Assembly: GCF_001856665.1 (NCBI RefSeq)
Contig: NZ_CP017781.1
Coordinates: 3,054,001 to 3,118,000, forward strand
DNA: 64,000 nt
Origin: Rhodobacter xanthinilyticus
Lineage (GTDB): Bacteria; Pseudomonadota; Alphaproteobacteria; Rhodobacterales; Rhodobacteraceae
Reading direction: 5' to 3'
The notes beneath the pieces were generated by a model. The model saw nothing but the letters and a program-made list of their open reading frames with translations. It did not search any database and was not told the origin of the DNA. The position numbers and the translations under genes are program-made. Shown in pieces: positions 50,653 to 59,406 of this stretch. How positions within the stretch are numbered: position 1 is the stretch's first letter; every line of letters begins with the position of its first letter.

Positions 50653-51558
50653 TCACGCGCGCTGGAGTTTCACCGGCTCGGTCCGCGCCAGCCGCAGGAA
50701 ATGCGCCATGAAGGGCTCGGTCGCATCCTCGGCGCGCGTCGCGGCATAGAGGCGCTTGGTCAGCCCCGCCTCGGTCACCCGCCGCGTGATGTAATCGGGC
50801 TGATATTTCACCTCGCGCAGCACCCAATCGGGCAGAACCGACACCCCCCGCCCCGCCGCCACCAGCATCAAGATCACCGCGGTCAGCTCGACCTGCCGAT
50901 GCGCCTTCGGCTCGACCCGCGCGGGCGTGAGCAGCATCGAGAACACATCCGAGCGCGCCCGGTCGACCGGATAGGTGATCAGCGTCTGATCGGCGAAATC
51001 CTCGGCCACGACAAAGTTCTTCTGCGCCAGCGGGCTCGTCGAAGCGGCGATGAAGGTCGGCGAATAATCGAAGAGCGGGTTGAAGGTGACGCCCTCGATC
51101 TTCTCCGGGTCCGAGGAAATCACCAGATCGACCTCCTCGCGTTCGAGCGCGGTCATCGCCTGGAAGGCGAGCCCCGGGCGGATGTCGATGTCGATATCGG
51201 GCCAGGCGCGGCGGAACTGTTCGAGCACCGGAAAGAGCCAGTCGAAACAGGCGTGGCATTCGATCGCGATATGCAACCGCCCTGCGCGGCCCTGGCGCAG
51301 CGCCTCGAACTCGGCCTCGGTCGCGGCGAGCTCGGGCAGCACCCGCTCGGCCAGCCGCAACAGCTTCATCCCCGCCGCCGAGAGCCGCAGGGGCTTCGAG
51401 CGGCGCACGAACAGCTCGACCCCCGCCTGATCCTCGAGCCCCTTCACCTGATGGCTCAGCGCCGATTGGGTGATATGCAAGATATCCGCCGCGCGCGCGA
51501 GCCCGCCCGCATCATGGATCGCCTTGATCGTGCGCAGATGTCGAAACTCGAGGTGCAT
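50653..51558 (-). CDS. metR: LysR-type regulator of methionine synthesis
   Basis: 301 residues from the ATG at 51558. Helix-turn-helix in LRTIKAIHDAGGLARAADILHITQSALSHQVKGLE and the LysR effector domain thereafter. ELFVRRSKPLRLSAAGMKLLRLAERVLPE and RLHIAIECHACFDWLFPVLEQF closely follow E. coli MetR (the IECHSC motif included). MetR responds to homocysteine and controls metE, metF and others. It is divergent from metF, with a 24-base palindrome between them. Confidence 0.93.
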   Translation of the reverse strand: MHLEFRHLRTIKAIHDAGGLARAADILHITQSALSHQVKGLEDQAGVELFVRRSKPLRLSAAGMKLLRLAERVLPELAATEAEFEALRQGRAGRLHIAIECHACFDWLFPVLEQFRRAWPDIDIDIRPGLAFQAMTALEREEVDLVISSDPEKIEGVTFNPLFDYSPTFIAASTSPLAQKNFVVAEDFADQTLITYPVDRARSDVFSMLLTPARVEPKAHRQVELTAVILMLVAAGRGVSVLPDWVLREVKYQPDYITRRVTEAGLTKRLYAATRAEDATEPFMAHFLRLARTEPVKLQRA

Positions 51559-51571
51559 CTTGTTGCCCGGC

Positions 51572-51605
51572 TCATAACCTTCTTGAAGTTTATGAATTTG
51601 TCTCA
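51572..51605. promoter_or_regulatory. candidate MetR operator between metR and metF
   Basis: TCATAACCTTC (51572-51582) and GAAGTTTATGA (51585-51595) form an inverted repeat with a 2-base centre and one mismatch. Overlapping it, TGAA-TTTGT-CTCA (51593-51605) resembles the MetR consensus TGAA-N5-TTCA with one mismatch. Confidence 0.55.
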
Positions 51606-51649
51606 CATCCGCGAATCTGGCACAAGGGGCCCAACGAAAGGAACCCGCC

Positions 51650-52516
51650 ATGACCACGCCGAAGATCAGCTTTGAATTCTTCCCCCCCCAGACGCTCGAC
51701 GCCTCGTTCCGTCTGTGGGAGACCGCGCAGGTCCTGGCGCCGATGAAACCCTCTTTTGTTTCCGTGACTTACGGCGCCGGTGGCACCACCCGCAAGCTCA
51801 CCCACGAAGCCGTCGGCACGATCCACAAGAACTACGGCCTCAATGTCGCGGCGCATCTGACCTGCGTCGAGGCGACCCGCGCCGAGACGCTCGAGATCGT
51901 CAATTCCTACGCCGAGGTCGGCGTGACCGAGATCGTGGCGCTGCGCGGCGACCCGCCGAAGGGCGCGGCCCGCTTCACCCCCCACCCGGAGGGGTTTGAA
52001 AGCTCCGTCGCGCTGATCGAGGCCCTGGCCGAGGATGGCCGCTTCACGATCCGCTGCGGCGCCTACCCCGAGCCGCACCCCGAGGCCGCTGACCCCCTCG
52101 CCGATGTCCGCTGGCTCAAGCGCAAATGCGAAGCCGGCGCCACCTCGGCGATCACCCAGTTCTTCTTCGAGGCCGAAACCTTCTTCCGCTTCCGCGACGC
52201 CTGCGAGAAGGAAGGGATCACCGCGAAGATCATCCCGGGCATCCTGCCGATCCAGTCGTGGAAAGGCGCCAAAGCCTTCGCCCAGCGCTGCGGCACCTCG
52301 ATCCCGGCTTGGGTCGAAGAGGCCTTCGAGGCCGCCACCCGCGATGGCCGCGAGGAGCTTCTGGCGACCGCGCTCTGCTCGGAGCTCTGCGACAACCTGA
52401 TCCAGGGCGGCGTCGAGGATCTGCATTTCTACACCCTCAACCGCCCGCAGATGACCCGCGATGTCTGCCACGCGCTCGGCGTGGCGCCGGAGGTCAAACT
52501 CTCGAACGTCGCATGA
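51650..52516 (+). CDS. metF: methylenetetrahydrofolate reductase
   Basis: 288 residues with AAAGGAACCC upstream. It reduces 5,10-methylene-THF to 5-methyl-THF for methionine synthesis, using FAD in a TIM barrel. ISFEFFPPQT opens the fold; VSVTYGAGGTTRK, AHLTCVEATRAE, EIVALRGDPPKGA and AITQFFFEAETFFRF contribute to FAD and folate binding, the first Glu (EFFPP) being the proton donor region. It is probably activated by MetR. A clear terminator follows at 52518. Confidence 0.97.
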   Translation: MTTPKISFEFFPPQTLDASFRLWETAQVLAPMKPSFVSVTYGAGGTTRKLTHEAVGTIHKNYGLNVAAHLTCVEATRAETLEIVNSYAEVGVTEIVALRGDPPKGAARFTPHPEGFESSVALIEALAEDGRFTIRCGAYPEPHPEAADPLADVRWLKRKCEAGATSAITQFFFEAETFFRFRDACEKEGITAKIIPGILPIQSWKGAKAFAQRCGTSIPAWVEEAFEAATRDGREELLATALCSELCDNLIQGGVEDLHFYTLNRPQMTRDVCHALGVAPEVKLSNVA

Positions 52517-52517
52517 C

Positions 52518-52540
52518 AAAGGGGCCTTCGGGCCCCTTTT
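52518..52540 (+). terminator. metF terminator
   Basis: Perfect nine-base-pair stem AAAGGGGCC (52518-52526) and GGCCCCTTT (52531-52539) with TTCG loop, T-run at the end. Confidence 0.85.
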
Positions 52541-52613
52541 GACGTTACGGCATTTTCGCAGCGCCTTCCCCTCGGCCACGGCGTCGCTACGCTGCCCGAA
52601 AGGGAGGACCACC

Positions 52614-53099
52614 ATGACCAGATTTGCCGAAAGCCCCGCCGATTTTCTGCCCCTCGAGGCGATCAAACAGTATTCCGGCCTTGAATACATGCAGAAAATG
52701 CTCGCCGGCGAGGTGCCCACCACCACCCTCGCCAAGGCCACGAATTACCGCATCAGCGCCGTCGCCCCCGGCCGCGTCGAGGTCACCGGCACACCCGGCT
52801 TCGAGCATACCAACGCCTTTGGCGGGGTGCATGGCGGCTGGTATGGGGTGATCCTCGACACCTGCCTGACCTGCGCGGTGATCACCGGCCTGCCGCGCGG
52901 CCAGTTCCAGACCACGCTCGAATACAAGGTCAACATGCTGCGCGCGATCCCGGTGGGCACCGAGGTGATCGGCGTGGGCGAGCTGATGCACCTGGGCCGC
53001 TCAACCGGGGTCGCCCGAGGCGAGATCCGGGGCGCGGCGGATGGCAAACTTTACGCCACCGGCTCGGCGACCTGCTTCGTCATGGGCGAGGCCGGCTGA
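52614..53099 (+). CDS. PaaI-type hotdog thioesterase
   Basis: 161 residues from the ATG at 52614 (GGGAGGACC upstream). Hotdog fold: GTPGFEHTNAFGGVHGGWYGVILDTCLTCAV contains the H-G-G active-site loop and catalytic Asp; TTLEYKVNMLRAIPVGTEVIGVGELMHLGRSTGVARGEI is the second half of the fold. It hydrolyses acyl-CoA thioesters, probably aromatic or hydroxybenzoyl type. The last 99 bases overlap in antisense with the convergent DUF2235 gene. Confidence 0.9.
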   Translation: MTRFAESPADFLPLEAIKQYSGLEYMQKMLAGEVPTTTLAKATNYRISAVAPGRVEVTGTPGFEHTNAFGGVHGGWYGVILDTCLTCAVITGLPRGQFQTTLEYKVNMLRAIPVGTEVIGVGELMHLGRSTGVARGEIRGAADGKLYATGSATCFVMGEAG

Positions 53100-54155
53100 G
53101 CCCGCCCGCCACGGCAAGGCAAAGCGGCGGCGCGGCACCGAGACGGTTTCATGAAGCCGCTCGGAGAGGTCGCGCCCCACCACCCGTGCGCCCCGCATCA
53201 GGAAGAACCGCCCCCAGAACCGCCACGAGCCCACCGAGGGCGCGTCCGGGTCGGTCGGGAACTCCGCCCGCCAGCCCGGCGGCAACGCGAGGCCCAGCGC
53301 CTCGGCCCGCTCGAGCATCCACACGAGCGGGATATTCGCCAGCGGCCGCGCCGCCTCGAAGGCGCCAAGCTGGCCGCCGATATCGCCATGCACGCCGCGA
53401 AACCAGACCTGCTCGATCCGGTTCGCGCCGGTATTCGTCGAATCCCAGATCAGCGGCGTCAGGATCCGCCGCGTCTCATGATAGGCCAGCGCCTGATAGC
53501 CGTGGTTGACCGAAGGCCCGAGCCGGTCATCGTGGAACCGCCAGCGCGGCTCGCTCAGGGCCCACAGGAGCGGCAACTGGATCCCGAGCGCGCGCACCGA
53601 ATCAAACACCCCCACCATCTCGATCGGGCTCGTCTCATGGCAAAACCGCTTGCGAAAGATCCCCGCGACCGGGCTGAGCTTTTGCGCCTCATAATAGCGC
53701 CAGGCGAGGCGGACATTGCGCTCCGTCGCATGTTCGGGGCGCAAGAGGCCGGCCCGGTCGATCATCCCCGCGAGCGAGCGCGCCGCAAAGCCCCCCCGCG
53801 AATAGCCGATCAAGAAGATCCGGTCCCCCGGCCGATAGCGCATCGAGAGCCAGCCATAGGCCCGCAAGATCTGGTGGCTCACCCCCCAGCCAAACCATAC
53901 ATCATGCAGATCGCGCCAGGAATGCCACTGCAACCCCTTGTTGTAATGCACCGAGACGCGCGGCCCCGCGCGCCGCAACAGCCGATAGATCAGCCCGATC
54001 GAGGTCAACAACTCGGGCTTCAAGGCCCCCATCGTGCCATCGAGCAAGATCACATGATCGACCGAACCGCGGACCCGCCCCGCAGGGCTCTCGCCCGGAT
54101 CGGTCGGCTCGGACCGGAACATCCGATCCCAGAGGCGCTGCAACAGCCCGCGCAT
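53001..54155 (-). CDS. DUF2235 alpha/beta hydrolase
   Basis: 384 residues from the ATG at 54155. A TTG at 54236 falls inside a terminator hairpin, so the later start is preferred although its ribosome-binding site is weak. The hydrolase nucleophile lies in IFLIGYSRGGFAARSLAGMI (G-Y-S-R-G); the Asp is in GVFDSVRALG and the His in VHGDIGG. DUF2235 is the catalytic domain of Tle1-type phospholipase effectors of type VI secretion and of many housekeeping hydrolases. No type VI genes or immunity protein are in view. The C-terminal 33 residues run over the end of the thioesterase gene. Confidence 0.82.
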   Translation of the reverse strand: MRGLLQRLWDRMFRSEPTDPGESPAGRVRGSVDHVILLDGTMGALKPELLTSIGLIYRLLRRAGPRVSVHYNKGLQWHSWRDLHDVWFGWGVSHQILRAYGWLSMRYRPGDRIFLIGYSRGGFAARSLAGMIDRAGLLRPEHATERNVRLAWRYYEAQKLSPVAGIFRKRFCHETSPIEMVGVFDSVRALGIQLPLLWALSEPRWRFHDDRLGPSVNHGYQALAYHETRRILTPLIWDSTNTGANRIEQVWFRGVHGDIGGQLGAFEAARPLANIPLVWMLERAEALGLALPPGWRAEFPTDPDAPSVGSWRFWGRFFLMRGARVVGRDLSERLHETVSVPRRRFALPWRAGSAGLAHDEAGRRAGGVKFAIRRAPDLASGDPG

Positions 54156-54202
54156 CAGGCTGCCCGGCGCGGCAAGTGGAACATCACGACCATCTCTCCG
54201 CC

Positions 54203-54240
54203 CATAAAAACGACCTTGCCCTTCAATATAGGACAAGGTC
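54203..54240 (-). terminator. terminator of the ornithine decarboxylase gene
   Basis: Arms GACCTTG (54212-54218) and CAAGGTC (54234-54240) with inner CCT/AGG pairs. On the minus strand GTTTTTATGG follows. It sits 27 bases past the decarboxylase stop and separates it from the DUF2235 gene. Confidence 0.85.
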
Positions 54241-54266
54241 GTAAAAGAGCTATCAACGCCCGGCGC

Positions 54267-55409
54267 TCAGCGCCCGAGCGTCATCGCCGTCGCGATCTCG
54301 AGCTGGCCGAAGCCGTTGAAATGGGTGTTGGTGGCGGTCGAATAGGCGCCAAGGCCATGAAAGACGATGAAATCGCCCTCCTCGAGATCGCCCGGCAGCG
54401 GCACCTCGCCCGGCAGCCGGTCGACCGAATCACAGGTCGGCCCGAAGACCACCCGCCCCACCGGCGCCGCCATCCGCCGCAGCCCCTCGGGCGAATAGAC
54501 CTCGATCCGCTCGAGATTGCCCATCAAGGGCATCTCCGCCAGCGCGCCATAAACCCCGTCGTTGAGAAACACCTGCGCGCCGTCGCGCAGCGCCTTCACC
54601 CGCGTGACATGGCTGAACGCATCCGCCACCAGCCCCCGCCCCGGCTCGCAGACGAGAACCGGCCGCGCCGCGCCAAAGGCCTCCTCGCTGGCGCGCTCGA
54701 TCCGCGCGAAAATCTCCTCGAGCGCCGGCGCCGGGCCCGTGCGGTGGCTCGGGAACCCGCCGCCCACGTTGAGCCGCGCGATCTCGACCCCCGCCGCACG
54801 CCCGATCTCGGCCGCGGTGCGGATATAGGCCTCCCAGGCCATCGGGTCGATGCATTGCGTGCCCGGATGGAAGGTCAGCGAAGCGCGGAACCCCGCCTGC
54901 GCCACCCGCGCCAGAAGCTCCCCCGCCCGCGCGGGCTCGGCGCCGAATTTCGCGCCGAAATCATAGGCCGCCCCCGCCACCGGCAGCTTGAAGCGCACCG
55001 AGATCTCGCAGCCCTCCGCCGGCACCATCTCGATCAGCTTCTCAAGCTCGCTCGCCGCGTCGACCGACCAGCTCTTCACCCCCGCCGCCACCGCATGCGC
55101 GATCTCGTCACGCCCGCGCACAGGGTTGTTGTAATGCAGCGCCGCACCCGGCGCGAGGCGGCGCACCAGGTCGATCTCGGCGGGCGAGGCCACGTCGAAC
55201 CCGCGCACCCCGGCCGCAACCAGATTGTCGATCACCGCCTCCTCCGGGTTCGACTTGACCGCATAGGTCACCAGCCCCGGAAACCCGCGGATGAACCGCC
55301 GCGCGGTCGCCTGCAACACGGAGGGCGCAAAGACCAGCACCGGCTGCGCCGGGCGGCGATGCGCGATCAACTCGGCCGGATTGGTCCAGATCGTCTTCGA
55401 CAGGCCCAT
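54267..55409 (-). CDS. class III ornithine/lysine decarboxylase
   Basis: 380 residues from the ATG at 55409 (GGGAGGGAG upstream). A PLP-dependent alanine-racemase-fold enzyme. The PLP lysine is in VTYAVKSNPEE; LTFHPGTQCIDP, CEPGRGLVADA and GPTCDSVDRLPG supply PLP and catalytic Cys contacts. NVGGGFPSHRTG is the glycine loop. It would decarboxylate ornithine to putrescine (or lysine to cadaverine), cytoplasmic. The short length and G-P-T-C-D-S-x-D favour ornithine. Divergent from an Lrp-type regulator. Confidence 0.92.
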   Translation of the reverse strand: MGLSKTIWTNPAELIAHRRPAQPVLVFAPSVLQATARRFIRGFPGLVTYAVKSNPEEAVIDNLVAAGVRGFDVASPAEIDLVRRLAPGAALHYNNPVRGRDEIAHAVAAGVKSWSVDAASELEKLIEMVPAEGCEISVRFKLPVAGAAYDFGAKFGAEPARAGELLARVAQAGFRASLTFHPGTQCIDPMAWEAYIRTAAEIGRAAGVEIARLNVGGGFPSHRTGPAPALEEIFARIERASEEAFGAARPVLVCEPGRGLVADAFSHVTRVKALRDGAQVFLNDGVYGALAEMPLMGNLERIEVYSPEGLRRMAAPVGRVVFGPTCDSVDRLPGEVPLPGDLEEGDFIVFHGLGAYSTATNTHFNGFGQLEIATAMTLGR

Positions 55410-55570
55410 TGGTTTCTCCCTCCCAATGAGCGCAGCCACCTCTTGCCCCTACTCGGGTTGGGAGACGCTTGCGCGTTGCTTCCAAGCCCAGGCCAGGTGC
55501 GTATGAGCCGCCCTTTTCCTGTCAGTTCATGCTGCGCCATATGAGGCACAATCTCACCGTGCAAAAGGGT

Positions 55571-55597
55571 ATATTTGCTGCGAAATATCGTTATAAT
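55571..55597 (+). promoter_or_regulatory. promoter and palindrome before the Lrp-type gene
   Basis: ATATTT-GCTGCG-AAATAT (55571-55588) is a perfect inverted repeat next to a perfect TATAAT at 55592-55597. It is a good candidate Lrp-family operator covering the -10 to -35 region. No matching -35 hexamer is seen. Confidence 0.5.
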
Positions 55598-55629
55598 GAC
55601 GAAACTGCCGGTCAATTTGAGGGCAAACC

Positions 55630-56061
55630 ATGGATGACCTCGATCGTGCCATCGTCGGGCTCCTCTCGGGCGATGCGCGCATGTCGCTCGCGGTGCTCGC
55701 GCGCAAACTGAAGGTCGCGCGCTCCACCGCCCAGGCGCGCCTCGAGCGGCTCGAGACCGCGGGCGTGATCGCGGGCTATACCGTCAAGCTCGGCGAGGCG
55801 GCGCGCGCGGGGCGGCTGCGCGCCACCGTGCTCCTCGAGATCGAATTGCGCGCCCAGCCGACGATCCTGCACCGGCTCAAGGCGATCCCCGAGGTCGAGC
55901 GGATCTCGACCACCTCGGGCCGGGTCGATCTGCTGCTGCAAATCGCTGCCACCTCCACCCAACAGCTCGACAAGGTCCTCGACGAGGTCGGCGCGATCCC
56001 CGGCGTGCAGGGCTCCGAAAGCCTGATCCACCTCACCACCAAACTCGACCGCGCCGTTTGA
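55630..56061 (+). CDS. Lrp/AsnC family transcriptional regulator
   Basis: 143 residues. Helix-turn-helix in MSLAVLARKLKVARSTAQARLERLETAGVI and RAM domain with ISTTSGRVDLLLQIAATSTQQLDKVLDEV. The G-x-x-D pattern for amino acid binding is kept (GRVDLL). It is shorter than the AldR-like protein and divergent from ornithine decarboxylase, so it probably controls that gene and itself in response to an amino acid. Confidence 0.9.
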   Translation: MDDLDRAIVGLLSGDARMSLAVLARKLKVARSTAQARLERLETAGVIAGYTVKLGEAARAGRLRATVLLEIELRAQPTILHRLKAIPEVERISTTSGRVDLLLQIAATSTQQLDKVLDEVGAIPGVQGSESLIHLTTKLDRAV

Positions 56062-56093
56062 GCCACCCCGCGGACCGGGGGCCAGCCCCCGGA

Positions 56094-56200
56094 CCCCCGG
56101 GATATTTCGGCATCATTGAAGAGCAGGAGATCTCCCTTCAACGCTGTCCAAATATCCCGGGGGGAGGCCCGTGAGGGTCGAGGGGGCAGAGTCCCCTGCG
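56094..56200. repeat. palindromic intergenic repeat, ATATTT variant (copy D)
   Basis: Left arm 56094-56120 (CCCCCGGGATATTT to CATCATTGAA); right arm 56137-56164 (TTCAACGCTG to AAATATCCCGGGGGG). The accompanying GC palindrome at 56182-56198 is imperfect. It lies between the Lrp gene and valS on the plus strand and may terminate the Lrp transcript. Confidence 0.76.
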
Positions 56201-56279
56201 CGCCAGAGCCCGCCGAGAAAGGCTTTTCCTTGCAGGGCGCGCGCGTTAAAGAGCCTCAAGCCCAACAAGGACGTGACCG

Positions 56280-59200
56280 ATGACGATGGAAAAGACCTTT
56301 GACGCGCGCGAGGCCGAGCCGCGCCTCTATGCGAAATGGGAAGAGGCCGGGGCCTTCAAGGCCGGCGCCAATGCCTCGCGCCCGGAAACCTTCTGCATCA
56401 TGATCCCGCCGCCGAATGTCACCGGCGCGCTCCATGTCGGCCACGCCTTCAACAACACCATCCAGGACATCCTTGTCCGCTGGCACCGGATGCGCGGCTT
56501 CGACACGCTCTGGCAGCCTGGCCAGGACCATGCCGGCATCGCCACCCAGCTGATGGTCGAGCGCGAGCTCGCCAAGACCGGCCAGCCCAAGCGCACCGAA
56601 CTCGGCCGCGAGAAATTCCTCGAGAAGGTCTGGGAATGGAAGGGCCAATACGGCTCGACAATCATCAACCAGCTCAAGCGCCTCGGCTCGTCTTGCGACT
56701 GGTCGCGCAACGCCTTCACCATGTCGGGCGCCCCCGGCGCGCCGGCGGGCGAGGAGGGCAACTTCCACGACGCGGTCATCAAGGTCTTCGTCGAGATGTA
56801 TAACAAGGGCCTGATCTACCGCGGCAAGCGGCTGGTCAACTGGGACCCCCATTTCGAGACCGCGATCTCCGACCTCGAGGTGGAGAATATCGAGGTCGCC
56901 GGCCACATGTGGCATTTCAAATACCCGCTCGCGGGCGGCGCCACCTACGAATATGTCGAGAAGGACGCCGAGGGCAACGTCACGCTCCGCGAAACCCGCG
57001 ACTATATCTCGATCGCGACGACCCGCCCCGAGACGATGCTGGGCGATGGCGCGGTGGCCGTGCACCCCTCGGACGAGCGCTACGCCCCGATCGTCGGCAT
57101 GCTCTGCGAGATCCCGGTGGGCCCGAAGGAGCACCGCCGCCTGATCCCGATCATCACCGATGAATACCCCGACCCGACCTTCGGTTCGGGCGCGGTGAAG
57201 ATCACCGGCGCGCATGATTTCAACGACTATCAGGTCGCCAAACGCGCGGGCCTGCCGATGTATCGGCTGATGGATACCAAAGGCGCGATGCGCGCCGATG
57301 GCGCGAGCTACGAGGATTGCGCGCGCCGCGCGATGGAGATCTCGCGCGGTGCGGCCTTCACCGAGGCCGAGATCGACACGCTGAACCTGATCCCCGAGGA
57401 GCTGCGCGGCCTCGACCGGATGGAGGCCCGCAAGGCCGTCGTCGCCCAGATCAACGCCGAGGGCCTCGCGGTGATGACCACGGCCCTCACCAAGGACGAC
57501 GAGGGCAACGAGGTCGAAACCCTTGTGCCCCATGTCGAGAACAAACCGATCATGCAGCCCTTCGGCGACCGCTCGAAAGTGGTCATCGAGCCGATGCTGA
57601 CCGATCAATGGTATGTCGACGCCGAGAAGATCGTCGGCCGCGCGCTCGACGCGGTGCGCAACGGCGAGACCAAGATCCTGCCCGAGGCGGGCGAGAAGAC
57701 CTATTACCACTGGCTCGAGAACATCGAACCCTGGTGCATCTCGCGCCAGCTTTGGTGGGGGCATCAGATCCCGGTGTGGTATGGGCCAAAAATGTCTGAC
57801 GATGGCGACGGAATCGCGACTTGGACGTCTGGCTCCGGCCTGACGCAACCAGCTACGGACGACGTTGCCTTCTGTGCGCCGACGAAAGAAGAAGCGATTA
57901 AGCTCGCACAATCATATTACCCGCGCACCTACACGATTACGGCCACCGACGCCCCGTCGGGTGAGATCGGATTCAATAAAGATGGCCGCGGCTTGACGGT
58001 AGAGCTTTACCGCGACCCCGACGTGCTCGACACCTGGTTCTCCTCGGGCCTCTGGCCGATCGGCACGCTCGGCTGGCCGAACTGGGATGAGAGCACCTCG
58101 AAGTACTTCCCGACCGATGTGCTCGTCACTGGCGCCGACATCCTCTTCTTCTGGGTCGCTCGGATGATGATGATGCAGCTCGCCGTCATGGATCAGGTGC
58201 CCTTCCACACCGTCTACCTGCACCAGCTCGTCCGCGACGAGAAGGGCAAGAAGATGTCGAAAACCGCGGGCAACGTCATCGACCCGCTCGAGATCATCGA
58301 CGAATACGGCGCCGACGCGCTGCGCATGACCAATGCCGCGATGGCCTCGATCGGCGGCGTGCTGAAGCTCTCGAAAGACCGCATCGCCGGCTATCGCAAC
58401 TTCGGCACCAAGATCTGGAACGCCACGCGCTTCGCCGAGATGAACGGCGTCTTCGAGGGCCCGGCCACCGGCCTGCCCACGCCCACCCATACGGTGAACA
58501 AATGGATCATCGGCGAAACCGCCAAGGTCCGCGAGCTCGTCGATACCGCCTTCGCCGCCTATCGCTTCAATGAGGCGGCGCTTGGGCTCTACGCCTTCGT
58601 CTGGGGCAAGGTCTGCGACTGGTATGTCGAGTTTGCCAAGCCGCTCTTCGACGGGCCCGAGGCCGAGGAAACCCGCGCCACCATGCGCTGGGTGCTCGAT
58701 CAGTGCTACACCATGCTCCACCCGGTGATGCCCTTCATCACCGAAGAGCTCTGGGCGCTGACCGCCCCGGAAGGCGGGCGCGCCAAGATGCTCGTCCATG
58801 CCGATTGGCCGAGCTACGGGGCCGAACTCGTCGACCCGGACGCCGACCGCGAGATGAACTGGGTGATCGACCTGATCGACACGATCCGCTCGAGCCGCAC
58901 CCAGATGGGCGTGCCGGTGGGGCTGAAACTGCCGATGGTGCTCGCCGAGGCCGACGAGGCCGCCCGCGCCGCCATCGCGCGCAACGAGGCGCTGATCCTG
59001 CGCCTTGCGCGCATCGACAGCATCACCGAAACCGCGATCCCGAAAGGCGCGATCTCGATCCCGGTCGCCGGCGCGCTCTTCGGCCTGCCGCTCGAAGGCG
59101 TGATCGACGTGAAGGCCGAAAAGGCCCGCCTCGAGAAAGCCCTCGCCAAGCTCGAGAAAGAGGCCGCGGGCCTCAAGGCCAAGCTCGACAACCCGAAATT

Positions 59201-59315
59201 CCTCGCCAACGCCTCCGAAGAGGTGATCGAGGAAAGCCGCGACAACCTCGCCCAACGCACCGACGAGGCCGCCAAGGTCGCCGCCGCGGTCAAACGCCTC
59301 GCCGATCTCGGCTGA
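56280..59315 (+). CDS. valS: valyl-tRNA synthetase
   Basis: 1011 residues, class I synthetase. HIGH motif as HVGH at 52-55, KMSKS motif as KMSKT at 658-662 (in [15 protein letters not shown]). Editing domain with [18 protein letters not shown] and [22 protein letters not shown]. The anticodon domain and a C-terminal coiled-coil arm ([23 protein letters not shown]) follow. Codons 503-576 (57786-58007), between [12 protein letters not shown] and [11 protein letters not shown], use A/T-ending codons far more often than the rest, an intragenic compositional island. The reading frame stays open through it. Confidence 0.97.
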   Translation: MTMEKTFDAREAEPRLYAKWEEAGAFKAGANASRPETFCIMIPPPNVTGALHVGHAFNNTIQDILVRWHRMRGFDTLWQPGQDHAGIATQLMVERELAKTGQPKRTELGREKFLEKVWEWKGQYGSTIINQLKRLGSSCDWSRNAFTMSGAPGAPAGEEGNFHDAVIKVFVEMYNKGLIYRGKRLVNWDPHFETAISDLEVENIEVAGHMWHFKYPLAGGATYEYVEKDAEGNVTLRETRDYISIATTRPETMLGDGAVAVHPSDERYAPIVGMLCEIPVGPKEHRRLIPIITDEYPDPTFGSGAVKITGAHDFNDYQVAKRAGLPMYRLMDTKGAMRADGASYEDCARRAMEISRGAAFTEAEIDTLNLIPEELRGLDRMEARKAVVAQINAEGLAVMTTALTKDDEGNEVETLVPHVENKPIMQPFGDRSKVVIEPMLTDQWYVDAEKIVGRALDAVRNGETKILPEAGEKTYYHWLENIEPWCISRQLWWGHQIPVWYGPKMSDDGDGIATWTSGSGLTQPATDDVAFCAPTKEEAIKLAQSYYPRTYTITATDAPSGEIGFNKDGRGLTVELYRDPDVLDTWFSSGLWPIGTLGWPNWDESTSKYFPTDVLVTGADILFFWVARMMMMQLAVMDQVPFHTVYLHQLVRDEKGKKMSKTAGNVIDPLEIIDEYGADALRMTNAAMASIGGVLKLSKDRIAGYRNFGTKIWNATRFAEMNGVFEGPATGLPTPTHTVNKWIIGETAKVRELVDTAFAAYRFNEAALGLYAFVWGKVCDWYVEFAKPLFDGPEAEETRATMRWVLDQCYTMLHPVMPFITEELWALTAPEGGRAKMLVHADWPSYGAELVDPDADREMNWVIDLIDTIRSSRTQMGVPVGLKLPMVLAEADEAARAAIARNEALILRLARIDSITETAIPKGAISIPVAGALFGLPLEGVIDVKAEKARLEKALAKLEKEAAGLKAKLDNPKFLANASEEVIEESRDNLAQRTDEAAKVAAAVKRLADLG

Positions 59316-59331
59316 CCCGGGGCCAGAACCC

Positions 59332-59367
59332 AAAACCCCCCCGCGCCGCGCGGCCGGGGGGCTTTTT
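59332..59367 (+). terminator. valS terminator
   Basis: CCCCCC and GGGGGG arms enclose a GC-rich inner stem, preceded by AAAA (59332-59335) and followed by CTTTTT at 59362-59367. Confidence 0.85.
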
Positions 59368-59375
59368 CATGCCGT

Positions 59376-59406
59376 TTCTTCTTGGCTCAAATACGCAAAT
59401 CCCTCA
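59376..59406. repeat. half copy of the GTATTT palindromic repeat
   Basis: TTCTTCTTGGCTCAAATACG then CAAATCC, equal to the right arm and flank of the full copy at 15341-15367 apart from a few bases. Here it borders the stop of the crotonase gene. Confidence 0.6.

Noticed and set aside
53001-54155. DUF2235 protein as a type VI secretion effector
   Set aside because: No VgrG, PAAR, Hcp or immunity gene lies nearby; a housekeeping hydrolase is as likely.
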